A stretch of DNA of 64,000 nt from Paralvinella palmiformis (GCA_025642065.1 JAODUP010000662.1:494001-558000), one strand, 5' to 3'; positions 11,830-25,824 are shown, numbered from the stretch's first letter. Notes: generated by a model from the letters alone, not told the origin. Numbers and translations: made by a program.

Positions 11830-13004
11830 TCTAACAGCTTGAGAGACAGCTTTCCCTGAAAGAAAGTGAGTGACACTGTTAGTTGCATAAATCGTCTCTA
11901 TTAGTTAGGAAAATCCAGAGCCTACCATAAGGTGGCCAATGCTGCCTAGAAAACTCATCTGGGTATGAAAGTCACCGAATCTTATCACTACTGACCACTC
12001 TTGATGGACCTCATCAGTTATCTTCAAAATTGGCATTCTTGCAAATTCTGACGTCAAATTACCTCAGAAATAAGTCAGGAACCCTTACCTACCAGCATGA
12101 TATTAAAGTCTGAAAACTATTCCACAACTGGACATAATTTGAAGCCTTTGCTATTAAGAACCAGGAGATCAGGTCTGAATAAGTGAAACATGCAATAATT
12201 CCCTTGGAAATTACTGATTTATGCAAAGCCTAGAGCACTTATGGGATAATGCACAGATGGCGCCTAATAAAGGCACATGCCAGTACTGCAGGCACTTAGG
12301 TCTAATGAGACTTAACTTAGGGTGGTAATTAGTTCCTTAGAACTTACCTGAATATGCTACAAATTACCACGATTCAAAATGGAAATTTCTGTATCAAATA
12401 AAGATGGCATGTAGGAACCAATCAAGCATAATTACTCAAATCAAAACATTGTTTTAGTCTTAATTAGCTGGATTAAAAAAGAGGGCTCTGCTGTAGATAT
12501 GGGATGCATAACAGGATTAAACTGGCTTACCTGAATCTTGATCTTGTAAGTTTTGGTTCACAGGTTTGATTTTAGAAGAGATTTAAACTTTTAAAGAGAC
12601 GACGCATCGTGATATATGTCCCCTCTCCTTTTTTGGCTGGGTATAGTTAGAATAAATAAATAATTTATGAGGGAAATGATGATACGTGGTCATCCATCAC
12701 ACTGAGCAGTCTATGTTGATAAATACCATTGCTATATATATATATATATATATATATATGTCATGCCAATATAGGGAGGTGGATGTCAGTATGTGGTATT
12801 GTACGTCTGTTGGCCTACATCCGTCAGCGAGTGTAAATAGATGTGTGTGCCTTTGAGTGAGACGTGGGCTCGTGTTGGGGAGGGCGTTTATGTGCGGGGA
12901 GGGGTCGACTGTATGAGTGTTGGCTGTGCGCAGAAAAACAGTTTCCTATCCATGTAACATTTATTCGTTTCTATGAATCGGTGTGTGCTTTATCTTACAT
13001 ATAA
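11830..13004. other. Intergenic stretch, nothing recognised except (TA)n
   Basis: No coding or transposon signature found. A (TA)n run lies at 12734-12760. Confidence 0.5.
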
Positions 13005-13565
13005 TAAAGGCATAGGATCAGGAACCATTCAAAGCGCTGTACAAATAATATGTAATATAATAATACCCCAAATAATATGTCGGTAAAACCCTGTAATGAT
13101 TTAAAAGATAATAATTATTTATCTGTGAAAGCGACCTTAAATAGGTGTGTTTTTAGAAGAGATTTAGAATTTTCAAGAGACAACTCATTTCTAATATTTG
13201 CTGGCAACCTATTCCATAAATGGGGGGGAGCTGCAACTCTAAACGCACAATCACCATATGACTTGAGCCGAGACACTGGCACCTTGCAATAGTATCTGAC
13301 TGGATGACTTGACCTTTCGGGATGACTTTCTAAATGACACCAGTATAAGTTATTAAAATCTTGAAATGGATATGCTGTCTAACAGGTAGCCAATGTAGTT
13401 TTTGAGGAATTGGGGTGATATGATCATATTTTCGAGTATTTACCTCTATGCGAGCTGCGCTATTCTGAATTCGCTGAAGGCGATTAATCTTATAATCATG
13501 TCTTTCAACCTAGAGAAAAGTATATTATGGTCAACTGTATCAAATGCAGCAGACAAGTCTTATCT
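13005..13565 (-). mobile_element. CR1-like LINE, internally deleted 3' end
   Basis: The minus strand encodes reverse-transcriptase motif A, DLSAAFDTVDHNIL. It then jumps to KYDHITPIPQKLHWLPV, a CR1/L2 C-terminal block, and to a degraded SLEI...LKTHL-type end. Closely related to 23830-25200, with which it shares long nucleotide blocks. Confidence 0.7.
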
Positions 13566-13569
13566 TGTT

Positions 13570-16436
13570 GACCAGTTCCCTTCATCGTATATTTATTTGG
13601 AGACGAATGCTCAAGTATTATATTGGGATGTAAAGATATCACTGATAAAGGTAGAAAGATAGAAGACTTGATTGCACAACAGCAGTTATGTCTTTTGAAT
13701 GACGGACAACCCACGTATATTTATCCTGCAACTGATCATTTTTCTGCAATTGATATTTCATTATGTTGAAAGTCATTTTTCCCAAGATCTTTGTGGAAGT
13801 GATCACTTTCCGACATTTCTTCATTTAAACATTACGGTAAAACATATAATTTACAAAGTTAACGATTGGGGAAAGCTGATTGTTTTGAAGTTCACCAAAT
13901 GTACAAATTAAACTTAAAACCAGAAAACTTACTTCTACACTACACAATATATTAGAAGAAAAAAACGCAAACCACTTACCGAATTAAAAGAAATCGGAAA
14001 ACCAAATGGAAAACTTGTTTCCAAATTGAATAGCCGAACTCCAATAAAAATATGGGACATGGTAAGAAGGATAACTGGTAAAGGAAAACTTGTTTCCAAA
14101 TTGAATAGCGAACTGCAATAAAAATATGGGACATGGTAAGAAGGATAACTGGTAAAGGACAATGGAAAGGAATAAAACAATTAGAGACAAATGGAAATAA
14201 AATAACCAATATCGTCGAAAGTGGCAATATCTAAACATTCAGCATCTAGTAATTACACCAAAATATTTCAGGAACAGTAAACCAAATTCGAGAGAAAACC
14301 ACTTCATTTTATCTCCTTTAATACAGAACTCTACACCAAACCCTTCTTCGTTGAGAGAACTGGAAGATTCACTTCATAAATCACATGATATAGAACCAGA
14401 TGATATTGATTATCAAGTATTGAAACATTTGTTAAAAACATCACTTCAGCTTTTGTTGAATATCTATAATCAGATATAGGAGACGGGCCAATGTCCACCT
14501 AATTATATAGAAGCAGTCGTCATCCCTTTTCCAAAGCCAGGAAAAGATAATACAAATTGATCCAATTATCTTCCTTTTGCCCTTATCAGTTGTATCTGTA
14601 AAACCATGTAACACATGGTAAATGATAGATTATTATGGGTTTTAGAACAAATAATATACTTACAATGTTCCAGAGTGGTTTTAGGATAAATCGATCAACT
14701 ACTGATCAAATTATTATATTGTAATCTGCTGTCCGAAAACATTTATTAAGTGTGAACACAAGGTGACAAAATGTTTTGATTGAGAGAAGGCATATGAACT
14801 TGAAAGCACGGCATCATGAAAAAACTCCATGATGCAGGGATGAGTGTTCACTTTATGTTGGTGACTTTTTTTATATACTACAAGTCCAAGCATACACACA
14901 AGTTTGACATACAACATGAACTATGTTTAAATAAAACTCAAAATGGGCAGATGCCAATGTTTTAAAATTTTCCATGTCCAAAACTGTGTGACTGCACCTT
15001 TACAACCCCCGGAAACCAAATACCAGTTTTGAACGAACACAAATGTTTGGGTGTTATATTTTATAAGAAACTGTCGTTTACACCAACATTTCAAAATACT
15101 TTCAACCTTTTGAAGATGGATGTTCTGGAGAGCTGATTGCTAAGTTTTATGAATACTTTGCAGGGCTATAATTCGATCCAAATTAGAGTATGGATGTATT
15201 GTAAATGGATCGGCTCGACCATCATATATTAAATAATTAGATATAATACAAAATCAAGGATTGAGGTTATGCTTAGATCCTCTCAGTACATCTCCAATTG
15301 AAAGCCTTTACGTATGAAATTGTCACTTCAACATGGACTTAAACTAAAATCAAATCCTCAGAACCCAAGATATCAAGACGCATTTCATACCAAATTGACG
15401 ACTACTTTTGAAAATAAACCAAATGCACTAACTAAATTTAAATATCAACCAAATTTCAACTAATAGTATTCGTGCAAGACGAAAATGAGAAGATTCCCAT
15501 TATCCGATGCGATCTCCAGTCATCCAAAAATGTACACAAGTCCAAATATATTCATTAAAAAAATTCAGAAGTTGAACACGTGTATCGCAATTTGAAATTC
15601 ATACACACTGATCGTTCAAAGAAAGACAATCGAGTTGGATCTACTGCCATAATTAGTAGAGGCTCTTTGGCAGAAGGTCCTCCACTGAACTTCGAGCCAT
15701 ATTATTAGCATTCAAATATATAAATATATCACTCGATGATAAATATCGCAACATACAAAAGACAGCAACCTTGGGACGATAAAACTTTCAATAAATTACA
15801 TTGTGCCAAACCGGTCCTTGTAGAATGGCTCACTGGAAATCTCCTAAGACGATAATAATTCGTTTTATTTTATGAATACCTAGGACATACCTATCTTACA
15901 CACAAGTATTTCTTAGATGTGGAGGAACCCCCGTTCTGTTTACCGTGCCACCAAACCCTCACAGTGGAACACATATTCTTCCACTATGATGAGTTAAAAA
16001 AGTTCGTTTAAAGTTGAAGCATTGAATAATTTTTTAGAGATATTAATTCCAAAGTGGTGCTTCAATGCTTACGTGAAGCTTGTCTTTATAAACTATTTTA
16101 ATGTAGGATTTACATATGTTTAATTGATTATTGGTGGAAGATGAACTTCGTTATCTTATTGAAAGGTCTACTATAGAAAAACATTTTAATAATATTGATC
16201 CGGAGGTAAGACTTATTTTTTAACGTATAATGTGTATAAGATTAATTGTATATTGGCGTAAACTAGTCTTCGTTGCTTTTTGTTGTGGCGTCCCCATGCA
16301 CATTAATTACAGGAGGAATATATTCTTAGAATAATAAGCTTATGATTTTAATGTAAACCATTATCTAGTTTTAGCACCCAAAATTACCATTGTTGCCGAT
16401 CTGCCGTAAAACCCACATTCATTCATTCATTCGTAT
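13570..16436 (+). mobile_element. I/Nimb-like LINE, degenerate, 5'-truncated
   Basis: Endonuclease end LLNDGQPTYIYPATDHF near 13690, a linker, then RT blocks AVVIPFPKPGKDN and CICKTM at 14510-14620. An RNase H remnant THTDRSKKDNRVGS lies near 15600. The C-terminal GHTYLTHKYFLD block is near 15880. It ends in an (ATTC)n tail at 16416-16436. Stops and frameshifts occur throughout. Confidence 0.7.
14008..14157 (+). repeat. Two-copy tandem duplication of about 75 bp inside the LINE
   Basis: The block starting ggaaaacttgtttccaaatt and ending ggataactggtaaa occurs twice in succession, from 14008 and from 14083, with two or three differences. Confidence 0.85.
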
Positions 16437-19400
16437 CCTCTGCATATCGTAAACGGTGATTAAACTGGGCACCCTTTTTGCCGTGGGTTGTGACCTGTAG
16501 GAGGGGCAGAGGGGATCCTGGTAGTTGAGTAGTGGAAACACTGCAACAAACTGCTTTGGCCCAATTTTCTTCTATAACGGGAGGTCAGAAAAGCCCTATC
16601 TGACCAATCGGCTAGTCACGTTCAGCCCTGGAGGTGGTTGTTTTCGAACCTTTGGTCATTAAACCCCACTTATCAGAAGGCAGTAGCTGATAGGTCAACA
16701 TTGGAGGATGGTGTTGCTTTGGGTAATCGAGTGGATGATACTTCTGCACTCGCTTCTTCCTTGTAATACTGTCTTCTGGGGGGTATAACATAAATGCATC
16801 CCTGGTGCACAAGTGCTGGTTACCACACCTCTGTGCATCCCCTTGTTGGACTCCAAGACGGGTGGGGAACATTTGTGCCCAAACAAATAAAATCAAATAT
16901 GGACCCCCTAAAAAAACTCGCATTCTCATAAAAAATGAGCATAAGAGGTGGATCCTTCCTCGGACACCGAGGACCCATCTCTACTTTTATAGTATAAATT
17001 TCTCGTTATACAGGACACGAATAAGGAAATTCCTTTGGCAAAGTTAAACCCCTTTGTCGTCGAAAAGGTACTGAAAGGCTTGGCTGGAATGGCAGTATCA
17101 GTAAAGTGGCTCAGATCTAGAGACCTCATTATTAAAGTCTCCAAGAAGAGTCACTCTGACTGCTTGCTGCGTTCCACAGTGCTGGCAAATTGTCCAATAA
17201 AAGTAGTCCCACATCGAAATATGAACTCCAAAAGGGAGTCATACGATGTCGGGATCTTACTAGAGAACTTAGCAGCACACTGTATTACGAAAGTGAGGAA
17301 GATTATGGTCCAGCGTGATGATCGTCGAGTAAATACCAGCACCATCATCCTCACGTTTGGACTCCCCGTCCTTCCTACTTCTGCAAAAATCAGATTTCTT
17401 TGGGTGAAGGTTAATGCTTACATCCCTAATCCACTGCGGTGCTTCACGTGCCAAAGGTACGGACACTACAGAATGAACTGTAAGCCAGAGCTTACCGGTG
17501 CCAAATGTGGAACAACAGATCATGAGGATTGGGGCTGTAGCAAAATTCCTCACTGTGTTAACTGTGACTGAAATCACGTGTGATATCCAGACCGTCAAGA
17601 TAACACAAGGAATCTCTATCAGAGAAGGGTAATACTCTTACTACAGCGAGATCATATGTTGCCTGCCAGTCCGACTTGACCTGGCCTCTCGGGGCCCAGA
17701 AGCCGAGCCGAGTGCCGATACATAGATAACCTGTATCTAAGGCTGTGTCTACCATGACTGTTGCTAACACAGTATAGTCAGAATTAACACGAACCACAAA
17801 ATCTAAGCCACAATAAAAAAGGAACCCCCTACATCTCAGACAAGTATTAACAAAAATAAGCCTACACATATTGGAACTAAGCCACCAAAACAAAACAAAA
17901 AAAAACAGACAAAAGGAGAAAACACTATCTGTACCAGTCTATCATAAATTGGAATTGTAGAGGATCAAAAAAGATATAGATGAAATAAAATGCTAATGCG
18001 GGATTATGACCCCATTGCATTCTTCTACCAAGAAACATATATGAAAAGTTCAAACGTAATTAATTTTAAAAGGTATTCTTCTTTTCATATATTGTCTAAG
18101 GCCATTGACACTAGAGCTTCTGGTGGAGTCACCATTATGATTAAAGTATCGATTCAAATCCGATTGAAGACAAATCTGCAGGCAGTTGTTGTGACGGTGT
18201 CACTACAAGACCATGCCATTGTGTTCAATATATATTCCACCAAGCTATTCACTTGGTGAAAATAAACTGGATAATTTGATAAGCCAGTTTCCTCCTACTT
18301 TCATTTTAATTAGCGATATGAATGCCCACAGCACCATATATGGAAATGCACCAAATAATAGCAAGGGCAACACATTAGAAAACTTCATTGGACACAATTA
18401 GCTGTGCTTGTGGAATTGTAACACAAGATATATATCCATCCAGTAACTGGGTCATCATCTGCCATAGACTTGTTCCTGTGCAGTCCATAATTATTTCTTG
18501 ATTTTGAGTGGTCTGTACATGATGATCTCTATGGCAGTCACCATTTTTCAACTTTCCTGCATTACAATGACAAAGCAGCACTTTTAAATACTCCAAAATG
18601 GAGTTAAAAAGCAGACTGGTTTAAATTTAAATGTAGCCAAGAAATTAACAGCAATGCATTCAAGACTATCAGAGAAAGCCGCTGTGAACTCTTTACATCA
18701 GTGCTACATTTCATAGTGGAAATAACGATACCAAAATCCTCTACAGTTCCAAGAAACCTCCACAAGCTCAGGTGGAATGGAGAATGCTAGGAAGCTCCGA
18801 AACAAAGGAAGAGAGATTTAAACTAATTTTAAAAACCCTCCCATGAAAATCTTACAAATTACGAAATAGAATAAGCCAAGGCTCATGCGGTCATCAGCAG
18901 AAACATGCGAAATTCTTGGAGGGAAAGTGTCTTCCAATTAAATAATAGAACTCCCGTGAATACGATATGGAAAATGATAAAGAAAATCTCGGGTAAAGTC
19001 CAATGCCCTGCAATTAAACAATTAGAAAACAAATGGGAGCATAATTACCAACATACTAGAGATCGGGAATACGTTGGCAGAAAGAATTGTACACAATCTG
19101 GAAAAAATATTACCCTTGAGCAGAATTCATTGATGATGAAAATTTATAATACACAATTCTCAATGAGAGAACTACTGGATTGTCTCCAGAAAGCACATGA
19201 TACTGCCGTTGGGCCATGTGATATTCACCACCAGATCTTAAAACAAATGCCTCATCAAACATTAGAAGTCCTGCTCGGTATATACAATGAAATTTGGAAT
19301 TGTGGTGTTTTCCCTTCCCAGTGGAGGGAAGCCACCATCATCCCAATTCCAAAGCAGGAAACATTCCCTCCGATCCTGGTAATTGCCGTTAAATTGCAAT

Positions 19401-22060
19401 AACAAGTTGTATCTGTAAAACGTTTGAGCGGATGGCGAATACCAGGTTAGTCTGGTACCTTGAATATCCTGCCATTTTCACAGTTCACCAGAGTTGTTTT
19501 AGAAGACATAGATCTACCACAGGCCAACTAATTAAATTAGAAACTATAATAAAGAAGGGATGTATTACGATGGCATACGACACAACAGGGAAATCTGGGA
19601 TACTAAAGGATTAACACAATGCCGGATCCCGAAGCAATAGCCAAAAATTAATTTCCAAATTTTTGATTGATAGAAACTTTTCTATCCTTGCTGGTAACGC
19701 AGTCTCTAATTCTTACCACCAATAAGAGGGTGTACCAGAAGGAAGCTTCCTATCAGTAACATTATTCAGCATGAAAATAAGTGGGCGCCTCCATGATTTA
19801 GCTGTAGCGTGCTGGACCACAGATCACTACCACTCGTGTTCGAATCCCGGCGTGGGCATATCTGAAGGTTGTTTCGTCTTTCACTTCGTCTCATTACCTT
19901 TGGAAGTCGCTCGGCCCATTTAGCCTACCTTGTGCACAAAAGTGCCGTAAAACATCAATCATATCATCATCATCAGCATGAAAATAAATAACATAGTTTA
20001 ATGCTTGCTGGATGGTGTTGACTGTTCCTTATACGTAGATGACTTTCTGATATACTACTAGTCAAAAGCATGATTTCCATAAAAAGAATTCAACAGTTGT
20101 GTCTTAATAAATTAGAAAATTGGGCTATTGAGAATGGCTTCCAATTCTCCAGGTCCAAACCAGTTTGCGTGCACTTCTGCCAACAAAGAAAACTTCATCC
20201 AGACCCGACTCTAAGATTAATCGGGGTAAATATTCCCATTTTAAAGGGAACTAAATTCCTCGGGTAATATTCGACAGCAAGCTATCCTTCATTCCACATA
20301 TAAATTATTTGAAACCTAAATGTAATAAATCATTAAATTTATTAAAAGTCCTTTCACGGTTTGACTGGGGGGGGGGGGTTGATCAACACTCCTCCGTCTG
20401 TATAGAGCAGTAATTAGATCTCAACTTGATTACGGGTCGATTGTTTGGGGATCGGCTCGTAAATCAAACATCAAAATACTAGACCCCATATACACCACCA
20501 GGACTTGAGAATAACCACAGGGGCATTTAGGACCTCCCAGTGGAGAGTCTGTACGTTGAATCTAGTGAGGAATCTCTTTACAGACGGAGAGAAAAACTAT
20601 CTCTACAATATGCCCTACAGGTAAGTAGTTCTCCGGCAAAACCAAATTTGATATAGCATTGAACCCAAAACTCCAAGATAACTTCTAACTCAGATCGAAT
20701 ACTATCCCAACTCTTGGAATTAGTATTCGGTCTTTGAGAGAAGACTTGGAGATTGAACAGTATCGAATAGAAAATATATGACTACCTCATATCCAAGTTT
20801 GGGATATGATGGAACCAACAATTTTGTATGATCTGAGAACGGGGAAGAAATCCGATGTTTGTCCATCGGAATTTCAGAGCCGTTTTCACATCATACAAAT
20901 AAATATGATGACCATCAGTTCATCTTTATTGGTGGTTCAAAAGCAGGCGATAGAGTAGGATGCGCTGTCGTTTGTGATAGGCAGTGCGTGATGGAACGCC
21001 TCCCTGACGTGGCTTCAAAATACCCAGCAGAACTTCGAGCCACTTATCTTGCACTCAGTCACTTTATTGGCTCTACTGGGGACAAATTTATTATATGCGT
21101 GGATTCTTTGTCTTGCCTACATACTTTAGAACATTTAGATATAGAAATTATATTTTTCTCAGTATTTTAGAACTACATTCCACCTTCAAAACTAAAAAAA
21201 GATGTGATATTCTGCTGCGTACCGAGCCTTGTTGGTTTTCCTCGCTAAGAACGCGATGATAAGGCTGCCAAAACTTCCCTTAGAGGTCGGAAGATCAGCA
21301 TCCCGTTACATTTCAGACTTCCGACCTATCAAAAACATTATATAAGAAGACAGTTGTCACATTTCTGGTCAAATAGAAAATAAATTGCATGCGGCGCAGC
21401 CTACATTAGGATGTTCAGTGTGGTCCTATCCGGAAAGGAAATGGTGCCCTGCCGCTTACGGATTGGCCACTCTGTCCTCACCCATAGATACCTGTTGGCT
21501 GGAGAAGATTCGCCAGAGTATATCTCATGCCAAGAACGCCTGACAGTTGATCACGTCCTCCATCATTGCTCGGAATATCACCACCCGAGAGTAAATTATT
21601 ACCAAGCAGAGACTCGGAAAGAGCTGCTAGAGAATATTGCCCCGGATATAAGTTTATTTTTTTAAGAGAAGCTCGTCTTTTCTTCTTAATACAATTTATT
21701 TAAAGTGAGAACATCTAGTGAATGTCATAACGTTATTTATTATTTCCTCTGGAGAGGCGGGTCTTCTCTTTTAATAGAAATTCATTTAATTATCTCTAGT
21801 CAAAACTAGTCATTATTCACCATATTTTACCAAATTAAACACCATTTTCTAAGATTTAGTATCTGATTTTATCCTTTTTTAAACCTTGTACATCTACATA
21901 CCAAAGTACATCTACATACCAAAACATAACTTTTATCGATGTCAGTAATCCAGCTTATTAACCTTTTATAAAGAATCTTTAATACGGTTTTATTTCCAAA
22001 CGTTCTAGGACACTGAATGGTCTAAATTGTGCCGATGTGTCGTTAAGCAACATCTATCCA
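16437..22060 (+). mobile_element. I/Nimb-like LINE, near full length but inactivated
   Basis: ORF1 (about 16.9-17.57 kb) ends in a CCHC zinc knuckle, CFTCQRYGHYRMNC at 17440-17481. ORF2 holds an APE-type endonuclease (WNCRG near 17950; ISDMNAHSTIYGN near 18315), RT blocks (ATIIPIPK near 19335; catalytic YVDDF at 20032-20046), RNase H (FIFIGGSKAGDRVGCAVV near 20915) and a C-terminal region to 21660. The 3' UTR ends near cgatgtgtcgttaagcaaca. An RNase H domain after RT is typical of the I superclade, and of Nimb elements in molluscs. Multiple stops and frameshifts make it dead. A SINE-B is inserted just before YVDDF. Confidence 0.8.
19781..19972 (+). mobile_element. SINE-B copy 2, nested in the LINE RT region
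   Basis: Starts gtgggcgcctccatgattta, with B box GTTCGAATCCC, and ends acatcaatcatatcatcatc. The flanks tcagcatgaaaataa at 19766-19780 and 19973-19987 form a perfect 15-bp target duplication. Removing it rejoins the LINE reading frame LFSMKI-NNIV. Confidence 0.9.
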
Positions 22061-22071
22061 TCATTCATATA

Positions 22072-22680
22072 GAAGTGAAGGAATAGCGACAAGAGCACCC
22101 CCGTGTCTAACACCATTAGAAACAGTAAAACCAACAGATAAAACGTTAACCCATCTATCAAGGTAAAATAGATTATAATACCCAAACGCATTTGACCTCA
22201 GTAAATATATTCGTACACAAACAGATACTAAGTATGTAATAAAATAGTATGATTCACCGGAACAAAGGCTTGGGAGCCATCTAGAAATAAACATAAATAA
22301 GAGAACCATGGTCTATATATTAACTAATTATTTCAGTAAGAGTGAAACACACATGTCAGTGTCATGTATATTCTCGAATTCAAACTTATTCTCATATGTT
22401 ACTAGGCAAGGTTCAATTCTATTAAGTATTAAAAGTTTAATAATTTTACAAAATAAACTAGACACATATATATCTGCCGTTAGTCATTTTTGTCACAATA
22501 GAATACGTTTATTTTTATCTTTTAAGATAGGAACAATGACCGATGTTTAAATACCAATACTACAAACAGAGCTACTAGTATTGACAGTTTATAGCCTGGA
22601 AACCTTAAATTTCTGAGAAGAAATTCTGTCCAGACCATGGAATTTCTACAAGAAATTCTATTAATAACATCATGTAATCC
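22072..22680 (-). mobile_element. LINE reverse-transcriptase fragment
   Basis: The minus frame 22061-22309 contains GFTVSNGVRHGGAL, the RT block upstream of the catalytic box (usually GVRQGGVLSP). The preceding sequence up to about 22680 is decayed. Clade not assigned. Confidence 0.5.
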
Positions 22681-22769
22681 ACTAACTTGTCTACTGGCAA
22701 TAATCTGATTAGCATTGTTTTTACATTTTCAATGCATATTTAAATTTATAATAATTAATAATTACCAAA

Positions 22770-23460
22770 CTTCTATAATGCCAATATCCTCGAAAAGAAT
22801 CGAGCTCAGTGGCGCACCTGGTGGAGGGGTTGGGCAAACTCATAGTCAGGGTACAATGCAAAGTTCATCAACGAATGATCAGATGGATAGGAAACTTAGG
22901 AAGGATAAGCGAGTCTGAAAAGGTGAGTTTTCAAATGCTGACGGAAAGAAACTATACTATTTGATGACTTAACATGTTTAGCTAGTGAATTACAAAGAGT
23001 AGGGACAGCAACTGAAAAAGCACGAGTCCCAGTATGAGTTTTAACGCTGGAAACAGATAACAAGTGAAAACAAGATTAACGGAGTTCTCTGGACTTGGGT
23101 GATAAAGTAAGCATGGAAAATAGATGTGAAGGTTCTCCATAAGAAAGAGTGTGATAGGCAATGGTACAGAGTTTGAAAATCATGCGAGATTGAACAGGGA
23201 ACCAGTGAGGAGATTTCAGAAGTGGGACAGAATGGGAAAACCGAGGAGACGGTTTGTGACAACCATAGCTAAGCAGTTCTGAACACACTGAAGTTTTAGA
23301 ATATCCTTAGATATAACGATGACAGTTGCAGTAATCAATCCTACTAGTAATGAGTGCTGGCGGGCGGCTGAAAGAGAAATATAGCACACAACTCGACGTG
23401 GATCTTTACTTCTCATTGGCACAAGTTAAAACTGTCCACATGGTCGGCCCATCCAAGTAG
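22770..23460 (-). mobile_element. CR1/L2-like LINE 3' end
   Basis: The minus strand encodes FSHSVPLLKSPHWFPVQSRM, then SRAFSVAVPTLWNSLAKHVK and FRQHLKTHLFRLAYPS, the conserved C-terminal part of CR1/L2 ORF2. It is disrupted by frame changes. Distinct in sequence from the CR1 copies at 13.0 and 23.8 kb. Confidence 0.7.
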
Positions 23461-23829
23461 TCCCTGTTATATCTATTTATTTTAAAATGTAATTCAAACC
23501 GTGCTCTTGCATACATGTAATACTAGAAGTGACAGACTCACCACCGCCTTTTGTTACTACTCCAATCCACAGGTGGCGCCACATATATTTACTATCTGAT
23601 AACAGAAGTCAAATGTCCTAATGCCCCTCTTCTTTCAGAATAAATTTGCCATACAAGGTTATACAAAATTATGTTTGTGCTCAAAAGTATTTTCATAGTT
23701 AGCAAATTATTAAAATTGTTCCTAAATAAGTTCTGCAATCATAAATTATTACTTTAAACTAAAAGCAATAAACAAGAATATTTAGTTGATTAATAATAAT
23801 AATATTTAGTTGATTAATTAATAATAATA

Positions 23830-25200
23830 ATAATGTATATTTAATAAAGCACCCTTACTAGCAGGAGACATTCAAAAGTGCTGTACAAATAATATATAAT
23901 ATAATAATACCCCAAATAATGTCTGTAAAAACCCTGTAATTGGTCTAAAAGATAACTATTATTTATCTGTGAAAGCAACAGGTGTGATTTTAAAACAGAT
24001 TTTAAAATTTCAAGAGATGACTCATTTCTAATATATGTCGGCAACCTATTCCACAAAGTGGGGCCTGCAACACTAAAAGCACAATCACCATATGACTTCA
24101 GCCGAGACACTGGCACCTCCAATAGTATCTGACTGGATGACCTGAGTTTTCGGGATGACTTTCTAATGGAAACCAGTTCACACAGGTATTGAAATGGATA
24201 CGCTGTCTAACAGGTAGCCAATGTAGTTTTTGAAGAATTGGGGGTGATATGATCATATTTTCGAGTATTTGTTACAATGCGAGCTGCACTATTCTGAATT
24301 CGCTGAAAGCGATTGATGTTATAATCAGATATGCCATATAACAGGGAGTTACAATAGTCTATACGAGATGTAACAAAGGCATGGACTACAGTTACAAGTT
24401 ATTCTTGTGTCAAGAATTTGTTTAAACAGTGGATGTTCTTAAGATGGTAATATGCATCTCGGCATACTGATATGACAAGTTCATGCATGTTAATACATTG
24501 GTCAAAAATAACCACTAGATATTTTACTAACCTATTAGGGGTAATTGAAGAATTATGTTATTAACACAACGTGGCAATGCCAAATATACAATATTGTTTT
24601 ATTATTGTTTAGTCTTAGAAGATTTTGAGTCATCCAAATATCGAATATCAGCAATATAATGTTCTAAATTCTTCAAGGAAGAGGATAAATTAAACTTATT
24701 GTCAGAATCCAGTGATATATACAGCTATATGACATCAGCATATAAGTGATATATGGAGTCAACTGCACAGAAAGCATTAGATGACCTTTTCAGCAACTGT
24801 CTGATATCAGTCTCAGTAAATGGCTCAAATGTATCCATCACGGATATGCAGTCAAATGTATCCATCACGGATATGCAGGACTCTTCTGCCAATGGCTTAC
24901 CCTGTGTTAAGGTGCTGGAAGGGAACCCACTATGTATATTTTATATTTTTTGACAGAAGACGTTATTAAAACAATGGGCCATATCTTTATCTGAGTTGAT
25001 AATATTTCGAAGGACAGTTTGACTTTTATGTAATACTTTATTCACAACACTGAAATCTGTCCCTTGATTTTCCTTGGATGCTTTGTTCCTTTTATTATGA
25101 TATTCAGATTTAGCAGAGGCAAGGATATTTTTAACTGACCATGAACATTTCATAATGAAAGCACAAACTTGTCCTGATCCACAGCCGCTCACAATACCTT
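23830..25200 (-). mobile_element. CR1-like LINE with internal deletions
   Basis: Reading from 25200 downward: a pre-RT linker (FSVVNKVLHKSQT, MAHCFNNVFCQKI), an early RT block, a deletion, then DSDNKFNLSSSLKNLEHYI. The C-terminal part has HWLPVRQRIHFNTC and AFSVAGPTLWNRLPTYIRNE. The RT catalytic part is missing. The 26-bp block around tcaaatgtatccatcacgga is duplicated at 24825-24877. Confidence 0.75.
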
Positions 25201-25449
25201 CATCTAAATAACATCATTTAAATAACATGGCGTTTTATGACTCTGTCATCCCGCGATCGTAACACAATGCGAATAAATATTTAGACACAACTCTGTCTGG
25301 ATCTTTCTCAAACCCCGGAGAGAGTTTGTCACTTTTATTCTTGATTGACTATTTTAATAGCACCCTACCAGATTCCTTTAATTCGCAGGAAGATGTTTGT
25401 TGCTTGTGATCTATGTATGTCTTGGCTGTCTCTTTAAAATGTTGATCTC

Positions 25450-25824
25450 TCAACCTTGCCTTTTCATAGATATTATCTCTAGTCGCTAGACAGTGGTCAA
25501 CCTTGCCTTTTCATATATATTATCTCTAGCCGCTAGACAGTGGTCAACCTTGCCTTTTCATAGATATTATCTCTAGCCGCTAGACAGTGGTCAACCTTGC
25601 CTTTTCATAGATATTATCTCTAGCCGCTAGACAGTGGTCAACCTTGCCTTTTCATAGATATTATCTCTAGCCGCTAGACAGTGGTCAACCTTGCCTTTTC
25701 ATAGATATTATCTCTAGCCGCTAGACAGTGGTCAACCTTGCCTTTTCATATATATTATCTCTAGCCGCTAGACAGTGGTCAACCTTGCCTTTTCATAGAT
25801 ATTATCTCTAGCGCTAGACAGTGG
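25450..25824 (-). repeat. 47-bp minisatellite, eight copies, within gypsy integrase
   Basis: Units start with tcaaccttgccttttcat at 25450, 25497, 25544, 25591, 25638, 25685, 25732 and 25779. Each carries tattatctctagccgctaga with few changes. Read on the minus strand the unit encodes ARDNIYEKARL, a gypsy integrase segment, so a coding piece was amplified. Because 47 is not a multiple of 3, each copy shifts frame. Confidence 0.95.

Noticed and set aside
25450..25824. CRISPR-like array
   Set aside because: Units are contiguous with no unique spacers, and they lie inside eukaryotic retrotransposon coding sequence.
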